From contig CANMCD010000008.1 of assembly GCA_947496185.1 (NCBI GenBank), positions 1-64,000 on the forward strand: a stretch of DNA of 64,000 nt. Direction: 5' to 3'. A program made the translations under genes and the position numbers. This DNA is from an uncultured Tenacibaculum sp. Lineage in GTDB: Bacteria > Bacteroidota > Bacteroidia > Flavobacteriales > Flavobacteriaceae. Each line of letters opens with the position of its first letter. Position 1 is the first letter of the stretch. Shown here one piece after another: positions 21,698 through 29,304 of this stretch. The notes under the pieces are model-generated. The model made no database searches and was not told where the DNA came from. It saw only the letters and a program-made list of their open reading frames with translations.

Positions 21698-23086
21698 TTA
21701 TACAAGAGCGGTTTTTGAGTACTTTTCCATACAAACTGAGATAGCCTCTTTCATAATTTCAAAAGCAATATCTACGATTGCATGCGTAGTAATTAATGGA
21801 GGAACAAGTCTCAACACATTGTCGTGGTGTCCTCCTACTTCAAATAGTAAACCTCTTTGGAAGCATTCTTTTCTAAAGTTCTTAACAAATTCGGCAAACG
21901 GCTCTTTTGAATTTCTATCTTTAACAAATTCAACCCCGATCATCATTCCTCTACCTCTTACTTCTCCGATATAAGGATTGTCAATTTTTAATGTTTCAAG
22001 CTTATCTCTTAAATAATTACCGACTTTTTTAGTATGCTCAGCGATATTAAATTTTTCGATAAAATCTAAAGCTCCTCTTGCTGCAGAGATACTTACTTGA
22101 TTTCCTCTAAAAGTTCCAATATGAGAACCTGGTCCCCATGCTTCTACTTCTTTTCTATATATTAATCCTGATATAGGAAATCCAATACCTCCAAATCCTT
22201 TTGAAAAAGTCACGATATCTGGAACTGCTTTGGTATTCATAAATTCTAGGAAAGAACCTGTTCTGAAAAAACCACATTGAATTTCATCAAATATTACAAG
22301 TACATCATTTTCGTGTGCTATTCTAACCAATCCTTCTAAAAATCCATCTTCAGGAACAATGTTTCCTCCTTCACCTTGAATTGGTTCAACAATAATTGCT
22401 GCTGGCTTATAAATACCTGAATGACTATTTGTCAACATTTCTTCAAATGCAGCAAGCCCATCGATTTCTCCTATTGCATTTTTTTCACTTCTGTACGGAT
22501 AGTTAAAAGCTGCAAAATGTACATTAGGCATCAAAGATGATATGTGGTTTCTAAAACCTACGTCTGAGGTAACTGCTAAAGCACCAGAAGTCATTCCGTG
22601 GTATCCTCCTTTAAACGAAATAATACCATCTCTACCTGTTTTTATTTTTGCCAGCTTTATAGCAGCTTCAACAGCATCAGATCCTGTAGGGCCTCCAAAA
22701 CAAACCTTATAATCTTCTCTAAGACTCTCAGGTAAATTTTTAATAATCTTTTGGATTAAATCTAATTTGTTTTCAGTAGGAAAATCAAGTGCATGAATCA
22801 AATTTTCTTGTTGATCTTTCACATAATCCAAAACAAAATCGTTACAATGCCCCACGTTTAAGACTCCACATCCGCCAAAGAAGTCGATAAATTGATTACC
22901 ATCAACGTCCTCAATAATACTCCCTTTAGCTTTTTTTATAGCAATAGGCATACTTCTCGGATACGAAACAATACTTCCTTCAATATTCTTTTGAAGTTCT
23001 AATAATTCCCTAGACTTTTCGCCAGGTAATGAAGATGATACAATTTTAGGGGTTTCTGTTAAATGATACTTTTTTAATAATTCCAT
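21698..23086 (-). CDS. Class III aminotransferase, diaminobutyrate--2-oxoglutarate type
   Basis: 462 residues from the ATG at 23086; the frame is open a few codons further to a TTG at 23095, but the ATG is the natural start (MELLKKYHLTETPKI). It is a PLP-dependent fold-type I enzyme: FGGPTGSDAVEAAIKLAK (cofactor phosphate region), FKGGYHGMTSGALAVTS, VIFDEIQCGFFRTG, and the Schiff-base lysine in TFSKGFGG. The overall sequence resembles the diaminobutyrate--2-oxoglutarate aminotransferases (EctB/Dat), which make 2,4-diaminobutyrate from aspartate semialdehyde and glutamate. It ends 19 bp before the giant synthetase, so it probably supplies an unusual amino acid to the assembly line. No ectA or ectC homologue is next to it, which argues against ectoine synthesis. 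An ornithine or lysine-type substrate is not excluded. Confidence 0.8.
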   Translation of the reverse strand: MELLKKYHLTETPKIVSSSLPGEKSRELLELQKNIEGSIVSYPRSMPIAIKKAKGSIIEDVDGNQFIDFFGGCGVLNVGHCNDFVLDYVKDQQENLIHALDFPTENKLDLIQKIIKNLPESLREDYKVCFGGPTGSDAVEAAIKLAKIKTGRDGIISFKGGYHGMTSGALAVTSDVGFRNHISSLMPNVHFAAFNYPYRSEKNAIGEIDGLAAFEEMLTNSHSGIYKPAAIIVEPIQGEGGNIVPEDGFLEGLVRIAHENDVLVIFDEIQCGFFRTGSFLEFMNTKAVPDIVTFSKGFGGIGFPISGLIYRKEVEAWGPGSHIGTFRGNQVSISAARGALDFIEKFNIAEHTKKVGNYLRDKLETLKIDNPYIGEVRGRGMMIGVEFVKDRNSKEPFAEFVKNFRKECFQRGLLFEVGGHHDNVLRLVPPLITTHAIVDIAFEIMKEAISVCMEKYSKTALV

Positions 23087-23314
23087 AAGTAACAAATCGT
23101 TTTTTAATATTTAGTTTGGGATAGAAATCTTTTAGAATGTGAGCTAAGTAAATAGGTAAACAGTTTAAAATTAGAGTACCTAGCCACATTTTTAGACTAT
23201 AAATAGCTTGTAATTATTTTTTAAAATAATCACAAGGATAACAGTATCTGTATCTAGTTAACCCACTAGATAAGATATATTGGACCAAATTGTATAAGGG
23301 AAAAAACTGGAATT

Positions 23315-23342
23315 GTTATTTCTTTTTCTTAAAAGAAATAAC
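23315..23342 (-). terminator. Perfect 12-bp hairpin between NusG-like gene and aminotransferase; possible attenuator
   Basis: GTTATTTCTTTT and its exact reverse complement are separated by a 4-nt loop. Read on the minus strand, a T6 run follows 9 nt after the stem. It sits in the 283-bp gap between the upstream NusG-like gene and the synthetase genes, so it could be a leaky terminator or attenuator that the NusG paralogues help polymerase to pass. The stem is A/T-rich and the T-run is not adjacent, so terminator strength is uncertain. Confidence 0.45.
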
Positions 23343-23369
23343 GTTGAAAAGTAAATATGTTGCTTTCTT

Positions 23370-23879
23370 CTATTTCATTGTATAGGAGGAAGGTATGGTT
23401 GCAATAAAGTTTTGTTGTAATGAATCTATTCTCACTATAATCTTACTGGTGTTGTTAATCTTTAACACCTCACATTCAAGCCCTTGTAGAGACCCTTTAG
23501 TTATAGTTCTGATTTCGCCTACTTTTGGGGATATATTCGATTGATTTTCTATCCCAGAAATATTCTCATCGCTAATTAAAAGTTTAATTTGCTTTATTTC
23601 TTTTTCGGTTACTTTAGCATATTCCTTACCAAACTTAATATAAGAAAACACACCGTTAACCGATAGAGGCTTGTACAATTCCTTAGGAAAATTAATATTT
23701 ACAAATACATAAGAGGGAATTAATGGTTGTAATATTATTTTTTTCCTATCGCTCCATTGTCTTAGAGTTTTGACTTGGGGTAAAAAAGACTCTAGTTGAA
23801 TTTCTTTTAGAGACTCGTAAACTTTCTTTTCCCAACGAGACTTGACATACAAAACATGCCAACCGCTAGTTTGATTCAT
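23370..23879 (-). CDS. Specialised NusG paralogue (UpxY/LoaP/RfaH-like antiterminator), copy 1
   Basis: 169 residues. An N-terminal NGN domain spans about residues 1-105 (SGWHVLYVKSRWEKKVYESL, then LIPSYVFVNI and VFSYIKFGKEYAKV). A KOW domain spans about 113-165, starting PKVGEIRTITKGSLQGLECEV. The short linker and this motif order fit the NusG-specialised paralogues (UpxY in Bacteroides capsule loci, LoaP in Firmicutes, RfaH in enterobacteria), which let RNA polymerase read long operons. It is followed by the aminotransferase and the 20-kb synthetase gene, exactly the type of operon such factors serve. It is about half identical to the second NusG-like protein encoded upstream, with the same start context. 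Role inferred from family and position. Confidence 0.85.
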   Translation of the reverse strand: MNQTSGWHVLYVKSRWEKKVYESLKEIQLESFLPQVKTLRQWSDRKKIILQPLIPSYVFVNINFPKELYKPLSVNGVFSYIKFGKEYAKVTEKEIKQIKLLISDENISGIENQSNISPKVGEIRTITKGSLQGLECEVLKINNTSKIIVRIDSLQQNFIATIPSSYTMK

Positions 23880-23914
23880 AAATTATAGTAGTTTTTAGTT
23901 TAAGTGTTGATTAG

Positions 23915-23930
23915 ACAAGGCTTCGCCTGT
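23915..23930 (-). promoter_or_regulatory. Conserved leader hairpin, copy 1 (candidate ops-like/antitermination element)
   Basis: On the minus strand this reads ACAGGCGAAGCCTTGT. AGGC and GCCT pair around a GAA loop, and the ACA/TGT flanks extend the stem past one bulge. It lies about 35 nt before the ATG of the NusG-like gene. The 14-mer AGGCGAAGCCTTGT recurs exactly in the same position before the other NusG-like gene, and both leaders also share AAACTACTATAA just before the start codon. Confidence 0.5.
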
Positions 23931-24082
23931 CCCACTCACAAGGGGTTATTATTAATAGTAAAATTTTTTCTTAATTTTTAATCTAAGATTCTCTGATACT
24001 GTCAGTGAAATTATAGTAATACTCACAACAATAATAACTACAAGGTAATCTTATTTTTATCGAAAAAAGTATTTTGAATTTT

Positions 24083-24119
24083 AAAAAAAGGTTATGCTAA
24101 GTTTAAAACACCTTAACCT
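24083..24119 (-). terminator. Possible intrinsic terminator after NusG-like gene 2
   Basis: Minus strand: AGGTTA, a 19-nt loop, TAACCT, then directly a run of T. It lies about 170 nt after the stop of the upstream NusG-like gene. The stem is only 6 bp, so this is a weak call. Confidence 0.35.
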
Positions 24120-24288
24120 AAAAAACAAATTATTAATTAAATATTGACTTTAGCTAAACAGCTTCTATTTACTACTTTTTTCAATGTATTTTTATATCTA
24201 TATTTTGTATTTTTTAATTCTTAAAGATTGAATTTCAGATCAGTAAACACAAAAATATTTTATTTCAATAAACTATCATGTAAGCATC

Positions 24289-24801
24289 TTATGTTACTTC
24301 AATGATATCATCCGCCGACAAAGTGGCTACAACACTCTTTTTAAGAGATTTAACTTTTACAATAATTTTCTGAACTCCTTTCGTTTCAACAACCTCACAT
24401 ATCATTCCCTTCAAACATCCGTTGGTGATCTGCTTCATCTCTCCTGTCTTTGGAAGGTCGTCACTAATTTTTAATGCTGTCACCTCAGTACTTTCCGTCA
24501 AAGCTTTTATTTGATGAATTTCATCATCAGAGACCTTTGCATAATCTCTTCCAAATGTCACAAAAGAACAGACACCAACTACAGATAAAGACTTATGAAA
24601 ATCATGTAAAGAATTTGCAAAAACAAACACATATGAAGGAAATAAAGGCTTCAAAACCAACCTCTTTCTATCACTCCATTGACTAATGGTTCGAGCCAAA
24701 GGTAAAAAGACTTCTAAACCAACATTTCGAAGAGATTCATATACTTTCTTTTCCCATCTTGGCTTGACGTATAGTACGTACCAACCGCTAGAGTGATTCA
24801 T
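24289..24801 (-). CDS. Specialised NusG paralogue (UpxY/LoaP/RfaH-like antiterminator), copy 2
   Basis: 170 residues from the ATG at 24801. The frame is open to an upstream ATG at 24858, but that start would put the conserved leader hairpin inside the coding region. The start at 24801 gives MNHSSGWYVLYVKPRWEKK, which aligns from the first residue with the other copy (MNQTSGWHVLYVKSRWEKK). The NGN domain (LFPSYVFVFANS, VCSFVTFGRDYAKV) covers about residues 1-105. The KOW region (PKTGEMKQITNGCLKGMICEV) covers about 115-168. It is the first gene of the presumed synthetase locus. Tandem specialised NusG genes with about 50% identity suggest a duplication followed by divergence, perhaps with one copy acting on its own or its partner's leader. 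Confidence 0.85.
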   Translation of the reverse strand: MNHSSGWYVLYVKPRWEKKVYESLRNVGLEVFLPLARTISQWSDRKRLVLKPLFPSYVFVFANSLHDFHKSLSVVGVCSFVTFGRDYAKVSDDEIHQIKALTESTEVTALKISDDLPKTGEMKQITNGCLKGMICEVVETKGVQKIIVKVKSLKKSVVATLSADDIIEVT

Positions 24802-24833
24802 AGTTTTATAGTAGTTTGGTATTTGATAATTAA

Positions 24834-24847
24834 ACAAGGCTTCGCCT
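24834..24847 (-). promoter_or_regulatory. Conserved leader hairpin, copy 2 (candidate ops-like/antitermination element)
   Basis: Minus strand AGGCGAAGCCTTGT, identical to the element before the other NusG-like gene, 33 nt before the ATG at 24801. The AGGC/GCCT stem closes a GAA loop. The G-rich 5' half resembles the RfaH ops element (GGCGGTAG...), but that likeness is only suggestive. Confidence 0.5.
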
Positions 24848-24858
24848 CTCTCGATCAC

Positions 24859-25268
24859 ACGAAATTGTTTTCATTCTAAAAAATAAGTTTATACAACTAA
24901 GAAAATTCTTGCTTATATAAACAAGAACTCAGCATTCTGCAGTTAGGGTAATTAGAGTGACAAATCGCTGAGTTTTTTCAGACTACAATATTAGTGATTT
25001 TTTATGTTAATTTGAGCTTCTGAAGCAAAAAATTAATTAAAAAAAAAGCCATAATTACACATATCTTAATGTTTAATTAAACACAGAGGTGTTTTATTAC
25101 TCATTACAAGAACTAATAAAAATACATACTTTTAATTTTTAAGACAAATAATTCAATAATTAAACAAGTAAATTTTTAATCTATTAAAGTAGTTTTTGTA
25201 GCAGTTCTAAATCTTAGGGCTGTCTCTATAATAATGAACAGTTATAAAACTACGTTATCATTTTTCTA
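24859..25268. other. A/T-rich intergenic region upstream of the NusG/NRPS locus
   Basis: No gene seen. It should contain the promoter of the biosynthetic locus on the minus strand, but I find no clean pair of TTG and TAnnTTTG elements. A short palindrome GCTTCTGAAGC is at 25016-25026. Nothing else is supportable. Confidence 0.5.
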
Positions 25269-25997
25269 TTAAAATGTCAAACATTTCTTGATGATTTCTT
25301 TTTCTAATTTTTCAGGATCATTTTTGGTTTTTGAAATGCATTTACCTCCTTCATTGACCAACGTTGAAAGTTTTATTTTTTCATTACCCTTCATTCCCCA
25401 ACAAAAAGAAGACAATTGATACCCCAAAAAAGTAGTATCTACTCCTTGTAACTCCCCTATTCTTTTTCCTTGTTTAAATAGATACATTACTATTCTATTT
25501 TGTTGATTTGTTCTTAGGTAAATATCATCTGCATTTTCTAATTGCTGAGATATGATATCTGTATACACCAACCTTATACCTGTAACAATTTTTGTTTTAA
25601 GTATATCCTTAATATAATCTATAACAGCTGAATTAGCATTATCATTTAACAACTTAATTACCAAAACTTTGTCCTTAAGTACTAGGTCTACAAACTTCGG
25701 TTTTATTTCCAAGCTATCAATATATGCAATTTTGTATGGGGTAATTTTTCTTTTACTTACCTCCAAATATGTTTTGTATAATGCCTTAGTAAAGTTTCTT
25801 CTAACCAAAGACACACTAACATAATCTTCGTACAAAGGAACTCCTGAAGGTTTAAATTCTGTTTGATGAATTGATTGTTTTTTTTCTCCTACAAGCCCAA
25901 TATCCAACGGATTAGGACTGCTATAAAAAGAATCTTTAGCTGGTAAAACACCACAACTTACTATAATACTTAACGCAAAAGAACAACACAACAACTT
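25269..25997 (-). CDS. Lipoprotein of unknown function
   Basis: About 241-245 residues. The visible N-terminus has a hydrophobic stretch ending in a lipobox (SIIVSCG), so the protein is probably exported and lipidated. The start is unclear: no ATG is available. TTG codons at 25991 and 25994 are possible, and the frame stays open upstream through ...VKKGVIKLL to a stop at 26022-26024, which would make a better signal peptide from an ATT or other rare start. The mature part has an IDSLEIKPKFVDLVLKDK segment and a Cys-containing C-terminus (FCWGMKG, GGKCIS, KKCLTF). I do not recognise the family. It lies about 65 bp behind the porin gene in the same direction and may be co-transcribed with it. 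Confidence 0.7.
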   Translation of the reverse strand, partial: KLLCCSFALSIIVSCGVLPAKDSFYSSPNPLDIGLVGEKKQSIHQTEFKPSGVPLYEDYVSVSLVRRNFTKALYKTYLEVSKRKITPYKIAYIDSLEIKPKFVDLVLKDKVLVIKLLNDNANSAVIDYIKDILKTKIVTGIRLVYTDIISQQLENADDIYLRTNQQNRIVMYLFKQGKRIGELQGVDTTFLGYQLSSFCWGMKGNEKIKLSTLVNEGGKCISKTKNDPEKLEKEIIKKCLTF

Positions 25998-26063
25998 TAT
26001 AACACCCTTTTTTACAATAGTTTATATTTTAGGACTCGCAAAATTAATAAATATTTCTTGATT

Positions 26064-28034
26064 CTATATAAACCAATTCCAAACAAGACCAAAACGAAAC
26101 ACAAAATCTCTATAGGGATAATTAGGAGCTGAAAAATAATCTTTTTTAAAGAAAAATGAACTAATATTATCTGCTCTAAAATAAATACGAGTCCTTTTGA
26201 CCCTCCCATTAAAAAATAAATCAACGGTAGGATATCCGATATCATCAGTATTTTGGATTGTAAACTCTCCTAATAGAGGGTTATATGCATTCACCTTATA
26301 TTTCGTAAAATATTTAAATGTTGCTCCTATTTGCACATAAATAGGATCTCCTTTAAACCAGTTATCAGCATAATAAAAAGTATTACGAGTGACGAAATCT
26401 GGCACTCTTAACACACTGCTACCACTAGCTACCTTTTGATACATTACGGTATTATCCAATGAAAATTTACCCACTGTAAATTCCTTAGATATTTTTGCCT
26501 TCAAATAATTTATATTACCCGAATATTGTGACGGCAATCCTTCTTCATTAAAATAGGTATAATTATCAATATTGGTTATATTAACTTGTGCCGCTCCCCA
26601 CTTAGTAGTAATCTCACCTCCTAAAACCCGCGTATCTATTGAATTAAAATTCTGCTGCCAATTAAATTTATTATAATTGCTTTGATGCAACAGAAAATTA
26701 AAATTCGGTTGTTTCTTATTAATTGTCAAATTAGCTTTTACGGTAAGTACGCTATCTTTTTTGTAAAAAGCTTCCGCATACAAATTATTTCCAGACAACC
26801 TTCCACTTCCAGGCGTAATATTAGCTGTAGCATTTATGTGAAAGTTTCGTATTTTACCATTCCAACTTGCACCAAATGAACCTGCATTTCCTTTTAATTT
26901 ATTCTTGGTAATTGCTGCTACCAAGTTGTTTTGAAGATTTTCATACCCATAATCATACGTAGTATACTGTCCTTTTACACGAAACCTTCCTAAGATATAC
27001 TTTGAATTAAAATCTAAAAACAATTGATGATTATACAATAAAAATTGTGTTTTATTAGCCACAGCTCCGGACACTCTTTGATCACCAAAAATAATAGAGG
27101 GGGTATTCTGATTAAATTCAAAACGTCTAGAATCTCTTGTAAAAGAATGGCCTATTTTCAAATTGGAAAAATCTCGTTTATTCAAAGAGTCTTGAGATGA
27201 AAACAACTTAAATGTATGTTCAAAAAATAAGCGTTTGCCATCTAATATACTTTCAGCATCATTAAAATTCACATCAAGTCTAGCCCTATTTTTACTAAAA
27301 TTTGGATCATTATTTATAAAATTAGCTAGTGCATCTGGTGTAAGCCCTCCATGTTCCTGATTGGTAAAATCTTGGTTTACGGCGTGGCCTCTCATATAAT
27401 ACTGACCTTTAGGCGACTCATAATGAAAACTAAACCTAAAATTACCTGTACTAGATAAAGAACGTCGATATGCACCTAACGACCGTAAGCCTCGATATTC
27501 AATGGCTGCATTAAACCTCTCTGAAAAATTAACTGTAAATAACGCGTCTAATACTTGTCCTTGTTGTAGCCCTGTACGATACATTATTTCTGTAGTTGGC
27601 GTAGGTACCTTATAATAGTTTACATCTTCAATATGAAAATAATTGGTATGCTTTGCTCGAAACCCTATATCTGGAAATAAGCTTTGATTGCTAAAATCAT
27701 AGGCCAAATTATTAAATGTCTGTCCCTGATTATGAAATGGAAGCAATTCAAAATCATCTTTTCTTAAAAAATTGAACTTGTAATATTTTTTGATGGTTAA
27801 TGTTGTATCAACAACTGTTGTATCTCTTTTATGTGAAATAATTTTATAATCCGTATACTTTGTTTTCCCGCTCAAAGTAACATTTATTTCTCCTTGCTGT
27901 ATAGAATCTAAATTTCTATTGGTATCATTAGGAAAACCGTTCTGGTTAAAACCTCCTCCACCAATTTGACGTAGTTGTGAGAACAACTGTAGCCCAATAC
28001 AACAGAAAATAAATGCCAATATTTTTTTCTTCAT
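26064..28034 (-). CDS. Putative outer-membrane porin (Porin_10-like)
   Basis: 656 residues. The signal peptide is MKKKILAFIFCCIGLQLFS, cleaved before QLRQIGG. The body is a long series of alternating, aromatic-rich strands ending in a C-terminal aromatic strand (FRFGLVWNWFI), as expected of a beta-barrel in the outer membrane. The opening after the signal (IGGGGFNQNG..., then a FRKDDFELLPFHNQGQTFN-type segment and FPDIGFRAKH) is characteristic of the putative porins conserved throughout Bacteroidota. Transport substrate unknown. It is divergent from rnhB. Confidence 0.8.
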   Translation of the reverse strand: MKKKILAFIFCCIGLQLFSQLRQIGGGGFNQNGFPNDTNRNLDSIQQGEINVTLSGKTKYTDYKIISHKRDTTVVDTTLTIKKYYKFNFLRKDDFELLPFHNQGQTFNNLAYDFSNQSLFPDIGFRAKHTNYFHIEDVNYYKVPTPTTEIMYRTGLQQGQVLDALFTVNFSERFNAAIEYRGLRSLGAYRRSLSSTGNFRFSFHYESPKGQYYMRGHAVNQDFTNQEHGGLTPDALANFINNDPNFSKNRARLDVNFNDAESILDGKRLFFEHTFKLFSSQDSLNKRDFSNLKIGHSFTRDSRRFEFNQNTPSIIFGDQRVSGAVANKTQFLLYNHQLFLDFNSKYILGRFRVKGQYTTYDYGYENLQNNLVAAITKNKLKGNAGSFGASWNGKIRNFHINATANITPGSGRLSGNNLYAEAFYKKDSVLTVKANLTINKKQPNFNFLLHQSNYNKFNWQQNFNSIDTRVLGGEITTKWGAAQVNITNIDNYTYFNEEGLPSQYSGNINYLKAKISKEFTVGKFSLDNTVMYQKVASGSSVLRVPDFVTRNTFYYADNWFKGDPIYVQIGATFKYFTKYKVNAYNPLLGEFTIQNTDDIGYPTVDLFFNGRVKRTRIYFRADNISSFFFKKDYFSAPNYPYRDFVFRFGLVWNWFI

Positions 28035-28104
28035 AACAGCAAAAATATAATAATAAAACGAGAAAAAATCGCATTATTATCTTTGAAAACTGTTATTTTG
28101 TATT

Positions 28105-28704
28105 ATGTTACAACTTAAATATAGTGAGTATGAATTAGAAGCAGGAACCGACGAAGCAGGCAGAGGCTGTTTATCAGGCCCCGTTGTGGCTGCTGCTGTT
28201 ATTTTACCTGACAATTTTCATCACGAACTACTTAATGATTCTAAACAACTCTCAGAAAAAAAACGAAAAGAATTACGCCCTTACATAGAAGAAAATGCTA
28301 TCGCTTTTGGCGTATCGTTTATTCACCAAGAAGAAGTAGATACCCTAAACGTATTAAGAGCTTCTATCACAGGGATGCATCGATCTATTGAAAAACTAAA
28401 TCCCTCTCCTCAATTTATCGCTGTAGATGGAAATAAGTTTTCTTCTTATAAAAACATACCTCACCAAACCATCGTAAAAGGGGATGGTAAATATATGAAT
28501 ATCGCCGCTGCTTCTGTACTCGCAAAAACGTACAGGGATGATTATATGGAGAAAATCCACGAAGAATTCCCCCAATACAATTGGAAGAAAAACAAAGGTT
28601 ACCCTACCAAAGAACATAGAGATGCCATTCGTAAACATGGGGCAACCTTATATCATAGAAAATCATTTAAATTGCTATCTGAACAATTAAAACTCGATCT
28701 TTAA
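28105..28704 (+). CDS. rnhB: Ribonuclease HII
   Basis: 199 residues, normal length. It degrades the RNA strand of RNA-DNA hybrids and starts removal of single ribonucleotides in DNA. The catalytic motif [19 protein letters not shown] is at residues 13-31. VDGNKF and [16 protein letters not shown] supply further conserved acidic and basic residues. The fold ends YHRKSFKLL. The start at 28105 leaves a 70-bp divergent spacer from the porin gene. A TATCTTTG -7 element at 28078-28085 fits promoter use, but no good -33 element is seen. Confidence 0.97.
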   Translation: MLQLKYSEYELEAGTDEAGRGCLSGPVVAAAVILPDNFHHELLNDSKQLSEKKRKELRPYIEENAIAFGVSFIHQEEVDTLNVLRASITGMHRSIEKLNPSPQFIAVDGNKFSSYKNIPHQTIVKGDGKYMNIAAASVLAKTYRDDYMEKIHEEFPQYNWKKNKGYPTKEHRDAIRKHGATLYHRKSFKLLSEQLKLDL

Positions 28705-28718
28705 ATAATAAGAAAGTA

Positions 28719-29246
28719 CTATTTTGACTTGACGCCTACAAAGTGATCTGACTTCAACTTAAACAACACATTAAAAGTGGTTAAACTACCATAAATACGT
28801 GTTATATACTGTTGTAAATCAATTTTATCTTGATCTTCCAAGTTTTTATTTGAATTAATTTTTTGTTCCATCACTCTGACACGATCTCGAACCATCACTA
28901 TCTTATGAAAAAAAGTATCAATCGGAATTTCTTTAGAGGTTAAATTTGTATCACTAGGTTCAATAATCAACTTTCCTCCTTTAAATTTATCAGAAATAGG
29001 CACTACTTCAGACACATCACTCCATTGTTTTAATAGCTTCCGTAAAGTACTTTCAACTTCATAAAAACTAACAGTATCTACTTCTTGGTTTATGGCTTCA
29101 ATAGTTTCAAATTCATCGTTTAGTTCAATTGTTTCCAGTCCTTTTTCTTGAAAAGTAATCCAATAATGTCTACTATCTACATTTGTTACAACACCAAATC
29201 CATAAGTTGGATGGTTTATTCTTGACCCTATACCTAATAATTTCAT
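28719..29246 (-). CDS. Conserved hypothetical protein with N-terminal SH3-like motif
   Basis: 175 residues. The N-terminus (GIGSRINHPTYGFGVVTNVD) has the G-x-x-V/I-x-H-x-x-F/Y-G-x-G-x-V pattern of small SH3-like/tudor-type domains seen in CarD-like and UvrD-tail proteins. The rest is charged and helical, with no catalytic motif. It is convergent with rnhB and divergent from the nucleoid-associated protein. Function unknown; a nucleic-acid or polymerase contact is one possibility from the N-terminal motif only. Confidence 0.75.
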   Translation of the reverse strand: MKLLGIGSRINHPTYGFGVVTNVDSRHYWITFQEKGLETIELNDEFETIEAINQEVDTVSFYEVESTLRKLLKQWSDVSEVVPISDKFKGGKLIIEPSDTNLTSKEIPIDTFFHKIVMVRDRVRVMEQKINSNKNLEDQDKIDLQQYITRIYGSLTTFNVLFKLKSDHFVGVKSK

Positions 29247-29304
29247 ATTCTATTATTTTAGAAGACACTAAAATACTTATTTTTGTCTTCCAATTTTTTA
29301 CAAA

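Larger units (their letters stand above)
23880..24288. other. 409-bp gene-free spacer between the two NusG-like genes
   Basis: No open frame of note. On the minus strand it holds a terminator-like stem at 24083-24119 behind the upstream NusG gene, and the conserved leader hairpin of the downstream NusG gene at 23915-23930. The rest is A/T-rich with no repeat or promoter that I can defend. Confidence 0.6.

Noticed and set aside
24802-24858. N-terminal extension of NusG copy 2 from an upstream ATG.
   Set aside because: It would translate the conserved leader hairpin, and the paralogue aligns exactly from the later ATG.
26012-26245. 77-codon frame with hydrophobic stretches.
   Set aside because: It lies antiparallel-shifted within the 3' end of the porin gene on the same strand and is a shadow frame.
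28040-28047. Minus-strand TATTTTTG as porin promoter.
   Set aside because: It is only 5 bp from the start codon and has no -33 element, so a transcript would be leaderless.
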